A DNA stretch of 64,000 nt from the NCBI GenBank assembly GCA_002633005.1, contig NMRA01000574.1:137778-201777 (forward strand), given 5' to 3'. This document shows positions 11,858 through 26,800 of the stretch, one piece after another. Under the pieces are notes generated by a model. The model saw only the letters and a program-made list of their open reading frames with translations. It made no database searches and had not been told where the DNA came from. The DNA comes from Phoronis australis (lineage: Eukaryota; Phoronida; Phoronidae). Position 1 is the stretch's first letter. The number at the start of each line of letters is the position of its first letter. The translations under genes were made by a program, and so were the position numbers.

Positions 11858-14800
11858 CTGAAACATAATTAATTACATAATCAATTAAACAGCATAAAAC
11901 GGTTTCATTGTCTGACGGGTCTCTGTCCTCTGCAGTCTGCATCTACTTTGTTCATGATAGTTTTACAAGAAAACCATTATCTAATGTATTGTACCCACCC
12001 ACCACTCAGTTTTTGAGTTTCGTGTTCACTGGAAATTTCAAGCCCTACAATACGCTTTCGGCGTTGTTTTCGGATGATTCTTTAATGCCGTGACTTTTAG
12101 GTACAAGTTTTTTGAAAAGTGGTTTCCAATCATCCTAAAGTTGATGAGTCTGATATTCACCAAAACACCCGAAAATCAGTTCTTTTAATTTGGTTCCAAC
12201 AAAACTTCGACCAAGAAATACAAGAGCTTCTCAAGGCTTTTGAAGGTAGCTCTAGGCTAGAAACACTCAATGCAAATTCCAGGCCATGTTTGTGAGCAAT
12301 AACCCTGACCCCCGTTTTGCAACTGAGAAAAATTTTATAAAAAAGAGATAAACAAATTGTCAACCTTGATTTTATGCATTTTTAATTACTTTAATACATA
12401 AAACACAAGTCATGAATTTTTAGACTATCTAAGATTTATTGTGACAAACTCCACGATCACCAGTAACATGTCAAAGAAGTTGAAACCTTAAGAAAATTTA
12501 TCAATGACTCACATGACGTCTCTCACCAGCCATGTGTAAATTCAACAGTGGAAATTCAATAGTGAAATTCACATTCTTTGATTAGCAATACCTACTTTTT
12601 AAGACAAAAAACAAGGCTTTTATATTCTATGATCCAAGTACATTGAAAATGCACTAACTGTCTTCAATTCCCATTTTAAAACAGTGCCTTTCTAGCTTCA
12701 CTTACCGAATCCTGTAGCGCGTAACATCACTAGTGTCAAAAAGCATTGAATTTGACCCCATTGGACATTTGACTCCATTGGACATTTGACCCCATTGGAC
12801 GTTTGACCCCACTGGACATTTGACCATATTGGACATTTGACCCTATTAGACGATTGACCCTATTGGACGTTTGACCATATTGGACGTTTGCTTGAAGTGA
12901 CTTGAGCTTTTATGAAATGTTACAAATAAAAGATTTTAATCTTAAACCGTGCGCAAACATAACTGGGCAAGTGATAAAAAACAGCTGCTGTTCACAATTT
13001 TAAAACGAGAGCAAAGCAGAGCGTTGAAATGAACACACTGCTAACATTGTGCTTCCAGGGGTGTTTATTTGGAACATAAAAATGGCAACTAGATGGTGCA
13101 AAATATGTCAAATCCATCCAAAAACTTTAGCAGAAACATCCATGGGCGTAACTGCCATGTAGGTGCCCCAGTTGTTGAGGTTGTCAGAAAATCATCATTA
13201 GCCTTCCTCTTTGCATTAGGAACATACATGCCAATTTCCACAATCGCCAAAAAACAGACTCAAAAACAGTAAAATGGCCACAAGGTGGCGCAAAATGCCT
13301 CAAATTTTACCGAAAACTAGACGATAGCGTCAACTCACTAGTACATGCTTATCTGCCAAATTTTTGCAAAAATCCATTGACGACCTTTAAAGATACAGAG
13401 GTAAATGTAAAAAATTAAAATTGCCATTAGGGGACACACCGGTAGCCTGATCCGACAGAAAGTTGTCATCTTCTGTTGTCAACTTCATATAAATACACCA
13501 ACAAAATTCAATAAAGATCCTGTAGAGCACTTAGGTGGTACAGCCATGCACGCAAAAACAAACAAAATTGCCACTAGGAGGCGCCATATTAGTCGAAGTC
13601 GGAAGAAAATCATCGTCAGTCGCCCTCTTCACAGTAAGAACATATATGCCAATTTTCAAAATCATCCCGAGAGTGGTTTGGTTGATAGAAAGGCGGACGC
13701 CAAAAAACAGACTCGAAAACATTAAAAATGGCCACTAGGTGGTGCAAAGTGCCTCAAATCCATCCTAAAACAAGAGGATGTCATCATCTCACTAATAGAT
13801 GCCTAACTGCCAAATTTTATGAAAATCCGTTGAGGACCTCCAAAGATACAGAGGTAAGCGTAAAAAATTTAAATTGCCACTAGGGGGCACACTGGTAGAC
13901 GGAGAGGTCCGAAATTCGCTGTCATCCATTGTCAGCTTTATGGGAACACATCTGGCAAATCTCATCAAGATCCTATGAGGGGTTTAGGAGATACAGCCAT
14001 GGGCGCAAAAACAAACAAAATTGCCACTAGGAGGCGCCACAGAAGTCGAAGTTGTCGAAAAATCATCATCATGCACCCTCTTCACAGTAAGAACATATAT
14101 GACAATTTTCAAAATCATCCCTACAGCGGTTTGGTTGATAGAATGGCGGATGCCAAAAAACAGACTAAAAACAGTAAAAATGGCCACTAGGTGGCGCAAA
14201 GTACCTCAAATCCACCTGAAAACGGGAGGATGGCATCATCTCACTAATAGATGCCTAACTGCCAAATTTTATGAGAAATCCGTTGAGGACCTCCGAAGAT
14301 ACACAGGTAAGCGTAAAAACTAAAATTGCCACTAGGGGGCACACCCATAGCCGGAGAGGTCCGAAATTCGCCGTCGTCCATCGTCAACTTCATAGGAACA
14401 CAAGTGCCAAATCTCATCAAGATCCCGTGAGGGGTTTAGGAGATACATCTGCGGACGCCGGACACCCAGACAGAGATGACGGCAATAAAAATTAGTTTTT
14501 GCAGCAATTAAAAATAAAAGTAGCGGACACCTACTTATAATTACGCTCCTTCAAATATTTTTAAGTCAAAAAGCTGAATTTCAAGGACTTTCCAAGGGCA
14601 TAATTAAATTCAAGGACAATTCAAGGCAAAGAGCTTTTCAAGACAGTTCCAAAGCATGATTCAAGCCTCAGTTCACCACCATTTTCACTTGTAACCGAAA
14701 ACAAGTAGACGTGAGATTTCTGGCCTCGGCAAGAACAGAAATCAATACTACTCACTATTGTCAAAAGCAATATGGCCGTCACTGAAATTGAAGTGAGCTA

Positions 14801-17800
14801 GTCCTGAGCCTGAACACTAGATGTAACTGACTGGTGCATAACAGTAGCACATTAATCAACTCAAATGACATAATCAAATACTGACCTTGTGCTTGTCCCT
14901 CAACAACCTTGGCCACCGGACTTTCTTGGTTTTCTTCAGAGACAGTAGGACTTCACTTCCCAGGACACAGTAGCGACACCCATGGACATCAAGGGAGTCA
15001 AACAGGTCAAGGTCAAGGTTGTAATGAGTGCTGCCCAGCACAGAGCTGAAATGACATGTAAAACATGCATTTAAGTCACCAGTAAAATGTTACAACAGAG
15101 ATGCGCTGGGTCCTCGACGGTATGAAAATTACCAGGTCGCCATTTGTGACCTGACCAAAATATCAGCTTGCAATTCTGAAATTCAACTAACACGCACAAA
15201 CAGAGTTCCCATGCAGCACATGTGAACATGCTGTGATGATAATTTTCCNTTGCCACTAGGGGGCACACCTATAGCCGGAGAGGTCCGAAATTCGCCGTCG
15301 TCCGTCATCAACTTCATAGGAACACAAGTGCCAAACCTCATCAAGATCCTGTGAGGGGTTTAGGAGATACATCTGCGGACGCCGGACACCCAGACAGAGA
15401 TGACGGCAATAAAAATTAGTTTTTGCAGCAATTAAAAATAAAAGAAGCGGACACCTACTTATAATTACGGTCCTTCAAATATCTTTAAGTCAAAAAGCTG
15501 AATTTCAAGGACTTTTCAAGGGCATAATTAAATTCAAGGACAATTCAAGGCAAAGAGCTTTTCAAGACAGTTCCAAAGCATGATTCAAGCTTCAGTTCAC
15601 CACCCTTTTCACTTGTAACCGAAAACGAGTAGACGTGAGATTTCTGGCCTCGGCAAGAACAGAAATCAATACTACTCACTATTGTCAAAAGCAATATGGC
15701 CGTCACTGAAATGGAAGTGAGCTAGTCATGAGCCTGAACACTAGATGTAACTGACTGGTGCATAACAGTAGCACATTAATTAACTCAAATGACATAATCA
15801 AATACTGACCTTGTGCTTGTCCCTCAACAACCTTGGCCACCGGACTTTCTTGGTTTTCTTCAGAGACAGTAGGACTTCACTTCCCAGGACACAGTAGCGA
15901 CACCCATGGACATCAAGGGAGTCAAACAGGTCAAGGTCAAGGTTGTAATGAGTGCTGCCCAGCACAGAGCTGAAATGACATGTAAAACATGCATTTAAGT
16001 CACCAGTAAAATGTTACAACAGAGATGCGCTGGGTCCTCGACGGTATGAAAATTACCAGGTCGCTATTTGCGACCTGACCAAAATATCAGCTTGCAATTC
16101 TAAAATTCAACTAACACGCACAAACGCACACACACACAGAATTTCCATGCAGCACATCTGACCATACTGTGATGATAATTTTCCATGTTGCGGAACCGCA
16201 TTTTCCCATTCCACTAAAATGTTGGGGAGTTTTTCGGTGTTGCAGCACACCTATTTTCCTGTTTGACTAAAATTTTAAACGAAAAACGCTGCTGGGGCTT
16301 TTTTGGGTGATTTGACTCCGCTCTCCTGAGTTAGAATACTCGTGTGCAAGTAGACCAAAATGTCACGTTTCCTAATTTCAGGATGCAAAGTGACCAGCTC
16401 GCTATGTCGAGCCCCAGGACTATGTTCCACACATCGAGTTTCTTTTGAGAAAAGTGAGACCAGACAACTCTTCCTAAGATGTCACAACACATTACAAATG
16501 AAGCACGTGTTCATGCTAGACTTTCTTGCCAATGTCTTGCACCTGGTGAAGACACAATCACAAAACAGAACGCATACATAAAATAACGACAGAGTTAGAA
16601 TCATAAAGTAAAAATAATTGTAGGTGGTCTGGCACAAACTGTACCAGACATGCGCACGCCGCTCAGGTGGGCCCGTTGCATTGATCACCTGGAACCATTT
16701 TTGTGCTTTATTAACGTATACTTAAAAACTGAACCGAGTACCTAGAGACCTAGCAAGGTCTAGCAGTGTGCCCCAGTGGGACTCGAACCTATGACTTTGA
16801 GTAAAGGAAGCGGACACTTATCTTATTGGGTCGCACCGTCTCCTTTAATCATAAAATAAGCTAACCATTATAAAATTTGGAAATAACATTTGAAACAAAA
16901 CATCTTCAACGTTCAAAACATTTTTCTGAAACTATTTAATATAATTGAAGCAAACCGAAGTGTCACAATGCACTGCCTTAACTATTACTAGTCACGCAAT
17001 AGTAAGATCATTTCCTGGTTAAACTTTGTTGCACAAGACACTGCGCTGACTTTTCGTTGGTTCATACCTGAAGTGTATAGCGGATGGTTCCATAGAGACG
17101 TTGGCTTCCTTCACTCCCCGCAGTTTGATGCTCAGTAGACAGCGGTGAGGATTCTGTGACCATTGCACCGTGGGGTAGCTCATGTGACTAGAAACACAGC
17201 AACGTGAAAAATGCTTACACTAAAAACACAAACGTTGTGAAGAGTCTTTGCCGAAGAAAATTGGTTAGGAGTGAAAACATGCATACCAATGGCTTTTTGT
17301 CATATTCTGAGTCTTTACTAATATTTTACATGCAAGTTAATTGGGTTTTAAAACTGAGTACTTCTAGTAAGTAAAATGACCAAAAATTTGATCAAGATTT
17401 CATGGTACTTTCAATCTGAAAGCGAAAGCAGTGTTTTGGTTGGAGTTAAAGGACGAGTTAAACAAAATGAATGGGAGATTCTCTTTGCAGTTTCATCTTT
17501 CTAAAGACAAAACAAAAATGACCTAACGTATGCTGCTTTCAACACCCAAGAAGCAAGAATTCTGCAGACTCCAATGCATAGTTCCTTTGGAACAGATTGC
17601 TTTTAAACTGCAGATTCTTGGTAGTCAACAAATTCATTCAAGAATTCTTGATGTGACATATTACTTTATAAGCATATCTGACAAGCTGATGTATCATTCC
17701 CAGTTATCTACTCATTTGTCATGTATTTTGGCTCATGTACCACACACTAAGTGTACGGTAAAAATTTTCAATTTGGGGCAGTGAAAAAAAAAATTATTGT

Positions 17801-20800
17801 TTTGCTCAAGGACAGAGCTTGTCCCAAATAGGCAATATTAGCCGTCCCAAATTCAAGGATCACCAGAAAGATGGCAAAAATTACTCACTCTGCACACTGA
17901 AAACACATTGTTTGAAATTTAAAAAATTTGACAAACGCCAAAATCGCCCTTGTCCCATATTCCAAAATGAAGAAAGTTCAGTTTTGCGAGAATTCTAGAA
18001 TCCCAAATTCTAGAGACTGTACCAAATTGGAGAATCTTTATCATATACTGTATCATTTTACAAGACCAAGTTAAATGTTCCAAGACTTGGCGTGAATGCT
18101 AAATTCTAACTAAGCTACAAGACAACTCAATGAAGACAGACCAGCTCACCTGTAGGTAACATTCCCTGATAACTGACTACATGCACCAACAGGTATGGGG
18201 AGCGGCACGGCCTTCCTGGTCAGTCCATCAGTCTTGTCCTCTCCCCTACTCAATAGAACTGGCACAAGCTCTGGAGGTACCGTTTTTTCAGGCGAGGGGG
18301 ACACCTCACCGTTCCTCTGTGGGGTTGCCAGCACTGCCAATCTGTTGATTTTCTCCGCCTTCAGCTTGGCTCGCATGTCCAACAGCAACTTATGCACAGA
18401 GTCACTTGTCGTGATGCCGTCATTGACGACCGTTTCAATGACCTCGAGAAGGCCGCAATTCAACATGGCCTCCTTGTTAGCACGGCTGTTGTTGGCCAAG
18501 TTTTTGAAAGCTTTCACAGAGGCCTGGACAAACTTCTCACTGTCAGTCTTCGACAGCCTCTCAGCAATGACAGGAATGATTCCCTCTTTTCTGAGCATAT
18601 CTCGCAGTCTGAAGATAGAAATAAGGACATTATACAAGACAGAACAAGGCCAGTAACTAAACAAGGAATACTTGATCTTCCAAATCTGATGCCAACAGTC
18701 AAAACTCAGTAAGACAATGCTTTCCACTTCTTCAATACCTAAACAAATCCTAGATAAATACCACTGTGGGTCAGTCGCAAATTCATCCTGAATCTTCAAA
18801 GCTAATAATGCAGTAACATATGTCAACTAAGTAAAATATGTTACAAAAACTCATCCTGTTGAGAACATCAGCCATGTCTACCCTCGCTCAAATCTCTCGT
18901 TCAGTCATCAGAAGGCAAGGACAAATTCCTCCATCACCCGTTTCCACTGAGTTTCACTAGCACCCAACAGAGACAACAGCATACATTACCCCATCTACAC
19001 TTACTCCATGTACGAAGCCATCGTTCCAATAATCGTCGTCGCACCTGTTAGCACCGCGTCATTGCCTGTGGACTCAATCACTGTCCGCAGACACTGTATG
19101 CCATCACTGAACTTAACCGCTTGACAATTGGGAAGACACTCAGCAGTCAAGGCTGCCAAAGCCCAGATGACCTCATCTGCTACACGGTCACTAACGGACG
19201 ACTTGAGTAGGGTGCACAGAATGTCCACTCCTCCTTCCGTGCGGATGGCTGAGCGCATTCTAAGAAATTGCAAGACTGATCAGGCTCACTCAAGTTGATG
19301 ACTGGTAAGTTGAGAAAAAAGTATGCACGATTACTCTAAATTTCCACTAGCTCACTTTCAGAGAAAAAAATAATTATTTCATACTTCAGAAATCTAATAA
19401 ATAATCTATCTAGACAGAAATTCCATCGGATCCTAATCTCTGACATCGTGCATGATATAAATTGTTATTTAAAGTATTCTGTATAGAAAGCAAAATTTTT
19501 CTCAATCTGATGTTATTCTAAGCTACTTAAATGATCATTTATATTTATCAGCTACAATTTTTCAAGGTCAGCCAGATTTCTCAGAATACATTTTACGATA
19601 ATTTAACACTATAATCAACATCACAATATTATGCAATGAAGCACAACTCTTAGTATCATCAAAACAATAATTTAACAGTCAAATAAAACTACTTTCATCA
19701 TTTCACAAAACTACTGTCTTGAAAGAGAGGGAACCAACTGTAAATCATGGTCACTGATGGCAATGTATTTCCAATGGTAAATACCTATCATTGAGGGCAA
19801 TGTATTTCAAATGGTAAATACCTGTCATTGAGGGCAATGTATTTCAAAGCCCAGGAAAAACATGAGATCATGTTGGGGTCTTCTGTCTGCAAAGGTATTC
19901 AAAAATTCATTTAATCCTGACTTTGTTACAAAAAGAAAGTGAACGATATAGTTAGGTCACTTGTACCTCAAACAAACATATCAACAAATTATAAGAATGA
20001 AGTATAAACACAAGAACTGCTCAAGGTTACCTAGGACCATAGCAAAATACCATAGCAAAATGCCCAGAAACATATCTCGGAGATGGCTGATCGGATTCAT
20101 GTTAAACTTTCAGATACACTGCTTAACGCACTGTTCTGTAAAAGACTTTTAAGTATTTAATTGTGTTGTTATAAGTCAGTGCGTAGATATCACATAAACA
20201 AGAATTATTAGTCTCCATGCTATTAAATTTGTATTTCAGTACTCCACCAGAGGTCCCGATGGCTCAGTGGACTAGAGTATATGCACGGTTAGCAGAAAGT
20301 CCTGGGTTTGAACCCCGGTCAGAGTAGAGACTTAAGTATGGGTCAGGTGATGTGACCAACATACGGCATGTATGAAGATTAATAATTCTTGCTTGTATGC
20401 TGTTAAGTATTGTTTTTGAAATTTTCTACTTTTGTATGATTGACAATCAAAATGGGGCTTTAATCAGGTTGCATAAATGAAAAACGAAAATATAACTTAG
20501 CAAATTGTAATAACATTTTTGAAGTTTCATCTAGAGCACTTATGTCCAATGAAATTAGTCATGTTATTGATAACGCGATTTTGCTATGAATGCACCTTTA
20601 GTTTTGATAAATTTTACTAGAAAGACAAGTTCATATGACCCAACAGATGACAGATATAAAGTCAAAAATAAAATACATTCTGCTGGATTTCTTCTTACAG
20701 AAAATAAATTATGCTTTTACAAACTAGTTAAAATATATAGTTTTATAGACATTTGGCTAAATTCACACATTTGTCAATATGGTCCTACATAACCTCAAGT

Positions 20801-23800
20801 TCACATTCATTTCCATTTTGATGGCTTCAAGGACAAACAAAATTCAAAATCTAAAAAATTTTTTGAATGAATACGAACACAAACATCAAACAAAAGTGCA
20901 GACAAAATGACCCAGATGTCCTCATCAAGACGGCAGAGCATAAACAGAGTTCACCGTCATCACGCCGAGTGAAATCGAAATTCATCGTCAGAGAAGCTGA
21001 AATGGCGATTCCTTGCCCACCAAAACGGAGAAACGTAATTTAACACAATGAAGTACCTCTTTTAAACATTCACACAGAGTCTTTATACCATCCATCTTGT
21101 GTATTTCATCACAGTTCCTCACGTTGTTGATGGACATATAGATGAGTGAAAACACCAGCTGCTCCAGCACGGCGTAATTCTCCTCCTGGTTTATCTGCTC
21201 ACAGAGGGCAGTAACGCAGCCAGCAACACGCATCTCGTCTTTAAAACTGTTCGATGGAACGTGTTACAAGTTACAGAACAATAACATTTGTAAGAATCAA
21301 AATAAAGCTTCTTTGATCGCAGTATGCTTTGATGTCTTCACAAAAAAGTTTTGAAGTCAAACATGAAGGAAAAGAGGGGCAACGCCGTACATTAAAACAC
21401 CGACAGGAATTAATGAGGAAGTCGTCTAGTGTGGATAGATGTACTTCTAGTGCACGTCATATTAAAACTGTTGATAGCCTGATGGGCTTCTGAATGACCA
21501 GATGCCCAGTTGATCTCTTCATGATTGTCTGCCGACTGCCATCGTGGCATATCATCCCTTTCGTGTCGTTACTCCCCATCTGATAAAACATCGTCTATCA
21601 TTTCTGGCCAAATGGATGTACCTCATTTCACGAGACCAACCAAACAGACATTTGACCACGCCACAGGCATACTTACTTAGTACTCTTGACAACAATGCTG
21701 AGTACAACCTTGGCCACCTCAAGTCGCTTCTCCACTGCCTGAGTCTGTCTCATGAAGGCACACAGGTCAGGAATCTTCTGGTAAGGATAGTCGTAATGCT
21801 TCCTGGTCTCCACAGCCTCTGGAAATACGTCCTGGAACACAGGACCAGGCGCTGTTTAGAATGGTCTACTTCACACCAATTATGTCAAAAGAGCAAAATC
21901 GCAAATGAACACTTAACGACGTAAAACGTAACTAGACAAACATGTTGTTCTAGCTTATTGATACTGTCTTAAGAGTATTTGCCTCTACTGTAACATGAGT
22001 AGCAAGGCATATGGTACATCAATAAACGCTTTCAGACTAAAATTCATTAGATCATGTGATGTAGCCAACAGGTGGCATCTCCACCAAATGTGCAATTAAT
22101 AAAACAGCAAGCAATTGGAAGGCATAGTACAGTCGACAGTAAAAAAAATATAACACACTCTACCACAAGTCATACCCAAAATAAGGATGGACTAAGATAT
22201 GACAATCGCATAGCCGGACATTCAGCTAACCATACCTCGTCACATTCTGGTACATATCGAGCATGCCCAGACTGAATGAGTTCCTTACGGATGTTTACAT
22301 CCTCTGTGCCCGTTGTGTCGAACAAGTCAACATAGAACCTCTGTATCCCTGCGTAGAGTGATCCCGTCTTCTTCGCTACCTTAGCCATCAGCCACTTCTG
22401 GAAGTCATCTTGGCCACGAGTCAGCTCCCATAATGCATCACCGTCAGCCTCTGACCAGCTGCCCTCTAGAACAATAACAAGGTAAAATTCATTCCTCATC
22501 CATACTGTGGTAATGGTCCGATATAATGCGCCCAAATTTTGAGAACCGGTTTTCTCCAATGAATAACAGGCATCAAACTGGTTCTCAAAATAAGGATACG
22601 TTATATCAGACTATTGTCAATACAGCAACAAGTAGTTGTGAAACTTGTGATAAATGGACCTATGGCTTTGCAGTTAATCAGCTCCCTGTGTCGAAACTGA
22701 TCAGCTTACCTGGTGAGGTGACATTTGCCAACGAGCATTCAATCGCCTGGAATGGGAAGTCATGATACTGAGCAGGGAGGGCGCAGACACTGTCTCGGGA
22801 GACCGGCTCGTAGTCACCGTAGTCAACGAAGAACACTTGGACCTGGTCGTCACGGTGACTCATCACCTGGGCTCTGTACCACCTGTAATGTCCGTGAAAT
22901 CAATGAGCAACTAGCAGAACACTCAGATACTCAAAACAAATAATGCCAAATTTTTAAGTAAAAAACAAACAAGAGTCATTTACAGGCAATAATTGCTATT
23001 TCGCATTCTTCGCAACATCAAACTTAAAGAGAAAACACGAGAACATGTTGAGAGTGACAAAGAGTAATTCTGTACCGTCATGGTGTCATAATAAATGACC
23101 TTTTAATTGGTCTCTTCACAGTCTCCTTTTCATCTCTGGAAACGGAGCTTGCAACACACCTATCATTTTCGGGACATATGCTGAACATAATGAGTTTGTC
23201 CGAGCCACATGGAACAGCTTCAGTTAGTTGTGTCTGCCTTAATATAATCCCTCTGTGCAATACACCAACTAAAGCCAATTATAGTCAACCAGTCTTTCAC
23301 ACTGCACTGAATGTCAATAGTATGATCCAACATCATAATCAGGGGTTTAACAATGGACTAACACTAGGGCGCACTTAAAGCTTCTTTATTACACAAATAC
23401 AACAGAGACCAAGAAGGGTACCTGTGCCCAGCTGCATGAAACACTCCCTAATAGGGACTCGACTAAGGTCCCTAAATCTACTGTGCATTTGTGGACTTGT
23501 GAAAACATTGATTACCCTTTCTTGTATTGTTTTAGTTTCGTTACTTAGTCAGCTTTTGGCTTTGATACAAACTGAGAGTGAACTCTACGTCGAATTTTCA
23601 ATATTATTGAAAATGAGTAGGATCTTTTCATGCAACACCCCCAATTTAAGGACTGAATCCCTATTTATTTTCAATGAATTCAGGGCCCATTTTTAATTTT
23701 ATTACCATAAACTCATGGGTTAACACCTTGGGCACTTAAATTGGGAAACCCTGCGACAGGGGGTGGGCGATTACCCAAGTTGTGGACGCTTAAAACGAAA

Positions 23801-26800
23801 AATTGGCAAAAAGTAGGGGGTGGGCGATTACCCAAGCAGTGACCGCTTACGTCCAAGTTTTAGCCGAACTGGGCAAGCTCACGGGTTGTTCATTCGAGAA
23901 CAGAACTTGTAAGTTTGGTCAAACAGCGGGACCAGACAACCACAAAATTTCTCACGGCTCAAACAGAAACATGATTTCGACTTTGAAAGGGTGACTTCGC
24001 GAGAACGTTGTTAAAAAGTCTGATGTTTTCAAATGTATTAGCATGTTGCAAAATGTCATACCACAGGGTTTTATGAAACTCGAATGTCAGTCCACTTACC
24101 GTATCAGCAAGCACTGTTTCCAGCGCCATTGTATTGTTAGTGTTGTTCGGATGATTCTGTTTAGATGGAGCCTTTTCGGTCCCGTCTCGTTGTTAATGTC
24201 GTCTGCGTATTAAACCCAATAAAATTTCCATTCACTGTTTAGTTTATCTGGTGCTGGATTAAAAACACGGACTATTCGTTCCTGGCCGACACAAACCGTT
24301 TGCAATTACAACGGAAGTGGGTGAGGTGTGAGTAATTGTTCAGTTCAAATCTGTGTTGACCCAGGAAATAAATCTATCAAAATCACGTGGTCTGTGCGTG
24401 CAATTATGAGAGGGGGTTAGATTAATTAGTCAATTCAGATATGGGTAAAAAATCTAGAAAAATCAAGTGTTCCGTCTGAAAATACATGGCCATGTTTCTA
24501 AGTTTTACCTGTTCTCGCCAAACACTCAAAAAATTTGATCTACTGAACTCGAAAAAGCATCGGAAAAGCATCGGAAATGGTGTCTGATATGAAAAAATTT
24601 AGACTAGGTAATTCGAAAACTTGTCACCTAGACAACCTATGGCGGTGACGACCAAGACGCCTAATCTCGTAGTAGACTAGCGTTACATGTATAAAAATCT
24701 ATGTAGTAGGCCAATATTAATTTAACAAAAGATCAGTTGATAAGTTTAAAAAAAGTGGTTTCAGCACTTGAGCTATTCCACAAACGCCGTCTGAAAAACA
24801 TACTTTTCGAAGCAATTGCCCGCAAGTGTAAGCATGCCATGTTTCTACACGGAAGTCTGAGCCCAAGGCGAAGCTGTGAGCAAAAAACATGAGTTCAAGT
24901 GCAAGTTCTATAAGCGATAAGTTGGGGATGGGCGATTACCCGAGAGGTTGATGCTTACGTGGAAATTAGCACAAAGTAGGGGACGGGCGATTACCCAAGC
25001 AGAGGGCGCTTAAACCAAAAATTGACCAAAAGTCGGGGATGGGCGTTAACACGTGAGTTTATGGTATTAGAAAATGTCATTAATTAAAGAGCCCATAATA
25101 AGATAAAATGATAGAAAAATATTGCAGCTGTGAGTACATAGATATGAAAATGCAAAAAAACTTAAGGACCTTAGTTGAGTCCCTATTAAGGACTGTTTCA
25201 TGCAACTGGGCACCGGGGACCACAAACTGCCCCCTGGATTCGTGTATTGAATCTAAAAGACTAAGGACGACAATACAAATTTATATCAAGTTCCGAAGAA
25301 ATTACCATTAGGTGATTATATATCATGAAAGGATATAGACATCACACAGGACTAATTGTGAGTTAGGTAATAACAGAATAAATGAAAGCTTTAAGCTATG
25401 GGTCAGAGATCTTCAGAGTTAAAATGAATTTGACTTAATTTGATAAAATTACCGGTCATCTACAGGGAATTTGGCAAGACACAGCTGTCCCGTCACGTAG
25501 CTAACTTGAGCAGTCGTGTCGACGACATTACTATTGATTTCATCCATCATTTCTTCCAACCTACAACAAAGCGCCAATTACATGAAGACAAAACCCTCCA
25601 TAAGTTTACACTTTTTGCAAGTGATACTTAGCAAAGTTTGATATTTTTCTCTAAGTTTGAACCCTATGGCTCCTTTCCTAACCATTGATACTAAGGAGTA
25701 CAGTAAATCGAAAAGTCTTGAGAGTTGTTGCGTCAGTCACATTTTCCAACATTGATTAACAAGCATAAAAAACATTTTGTCTCTGGTTAACCATTGCTGT
25801 GCAAGCTTGACTAAAATTGCTCTTCAGAATCATAATTCAAGCTGAATGGAGATCGAAATAAACAATTCCATGGCTTGTTCATGCATAAGAACATGGCTCG
25901 TGCTGTAAACTCAAGCATAAACACGTCTGCCACATCACTAGATAACCTTGGTGAGGAGCCTTGAATAACACAGGCCCCAAAAAGATTGAATAATATTAAC
26001 CAAGATTTAATAATATTGACCAAGCTTGAATAATACTGACCACGCTTAAAGGAGTATGCCACCCGATTTAATTAGTCTTTTTTACAGTGTCTTAATTGGT
26101 CTATATCCACATCACCTCGTATAGAGTCGATGTTACCTCACCGAGAGGTGTCGCGTTAACCTGTGAAGGTGAGCAACACAGCAGTGATGTCAGTGGTTCC
26201 TCTTCAGAGTGAGTGCCGCTATGGTGTGGGGTATTATTCCCGCTTGTCACAACGCTGCTATTCTTACTATTCCTAAAAGATCTGTTTAAAGCTATATGGA
26301 ATGCTGCTTCGGTGGGTCAAAAATGGCCAATTTCGAAGTAAAAAGTATGCATGAAGCACACTGTGAGCACAGGAAAACAAAATTAGTGTTAACTTGCCTA
26401 ATTTACAATCTACAACTGTTGAAATTGTGTGAAATAGAATGTCCCAAGGTAATGGTCATTTTACCTAAACAGTGCTCAAAATTAATCTAATAAAAAGTTT
26501 ACATGACACGATTGTGGGGGGCGTAGTAACATGAGTTAGAGCAGATAACATTTTTCATACATGCACCTTTTTGAAATGGCGGTATGAATTTAACTTTGTG
26601 ACGTCACATTTATATTGACTAATGTAAGATAAGCTAGTACCAAAACCACAGTATACTCACGCTGTGCTCAGTTCTCTTGTCTGGACAAAGAACAGTTCAG
26701 GTGATGTCACTGCTGACACATAAACTGAGTGGAAGTCTTTGTTCTCCGCCAGTATTGCAAAGTCGTGTTCACCCTGTGTGTCAGCCAACTCGAGCTGACC

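Larger units (their letters stand above)
18150..21831 (-). other. TDRD12: TDRD12 exons 31-35: Armadillo-repeat block
   Basis: Residues about 1835-2208. After a short lead (DLCAFMRQTQAVEKRLEVAK) come helical ARM-like repeats: AVLEQLVFSLIYMSINNVRN, DGIKTLCECLKE, SCFSWALKYIALND, GGVDILCTLLKSSVSDRVAD, EVIWALAALTAECLPNC, DGIQCLRTVIEST, GIIPVIAERLSKTDSEK, ASVKAFKNLANNSRANKEAM and CGLLEVIETVV. The pattern GG(I/V)xxLxxLL then alternating helices with an asparagine ladder (FKNLANNS) is typical of ARM folds. Such blocks bind peptides or proteins. Exon 35 ends in a Ser/Pro-rich linker (SPSPEKTVPPEL). Exon 31 follows the Tudor exon 30 in phase 0, exon 35 joins the CS exon in phase 2. Confidence 0.82.

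Noticed and set aside
13531-14495. Several overlapping open frames on both strands (for example 13975-14190)
   Set aside because: They repeat with the 452-bp tandem DNA repeat and have no protein features.
20252-20330. Functional tRNA gene
   Set aside because: A and B boxes are present, but I cannot form acceptor and anticodon stems, and the tail recurs as in a SINE.
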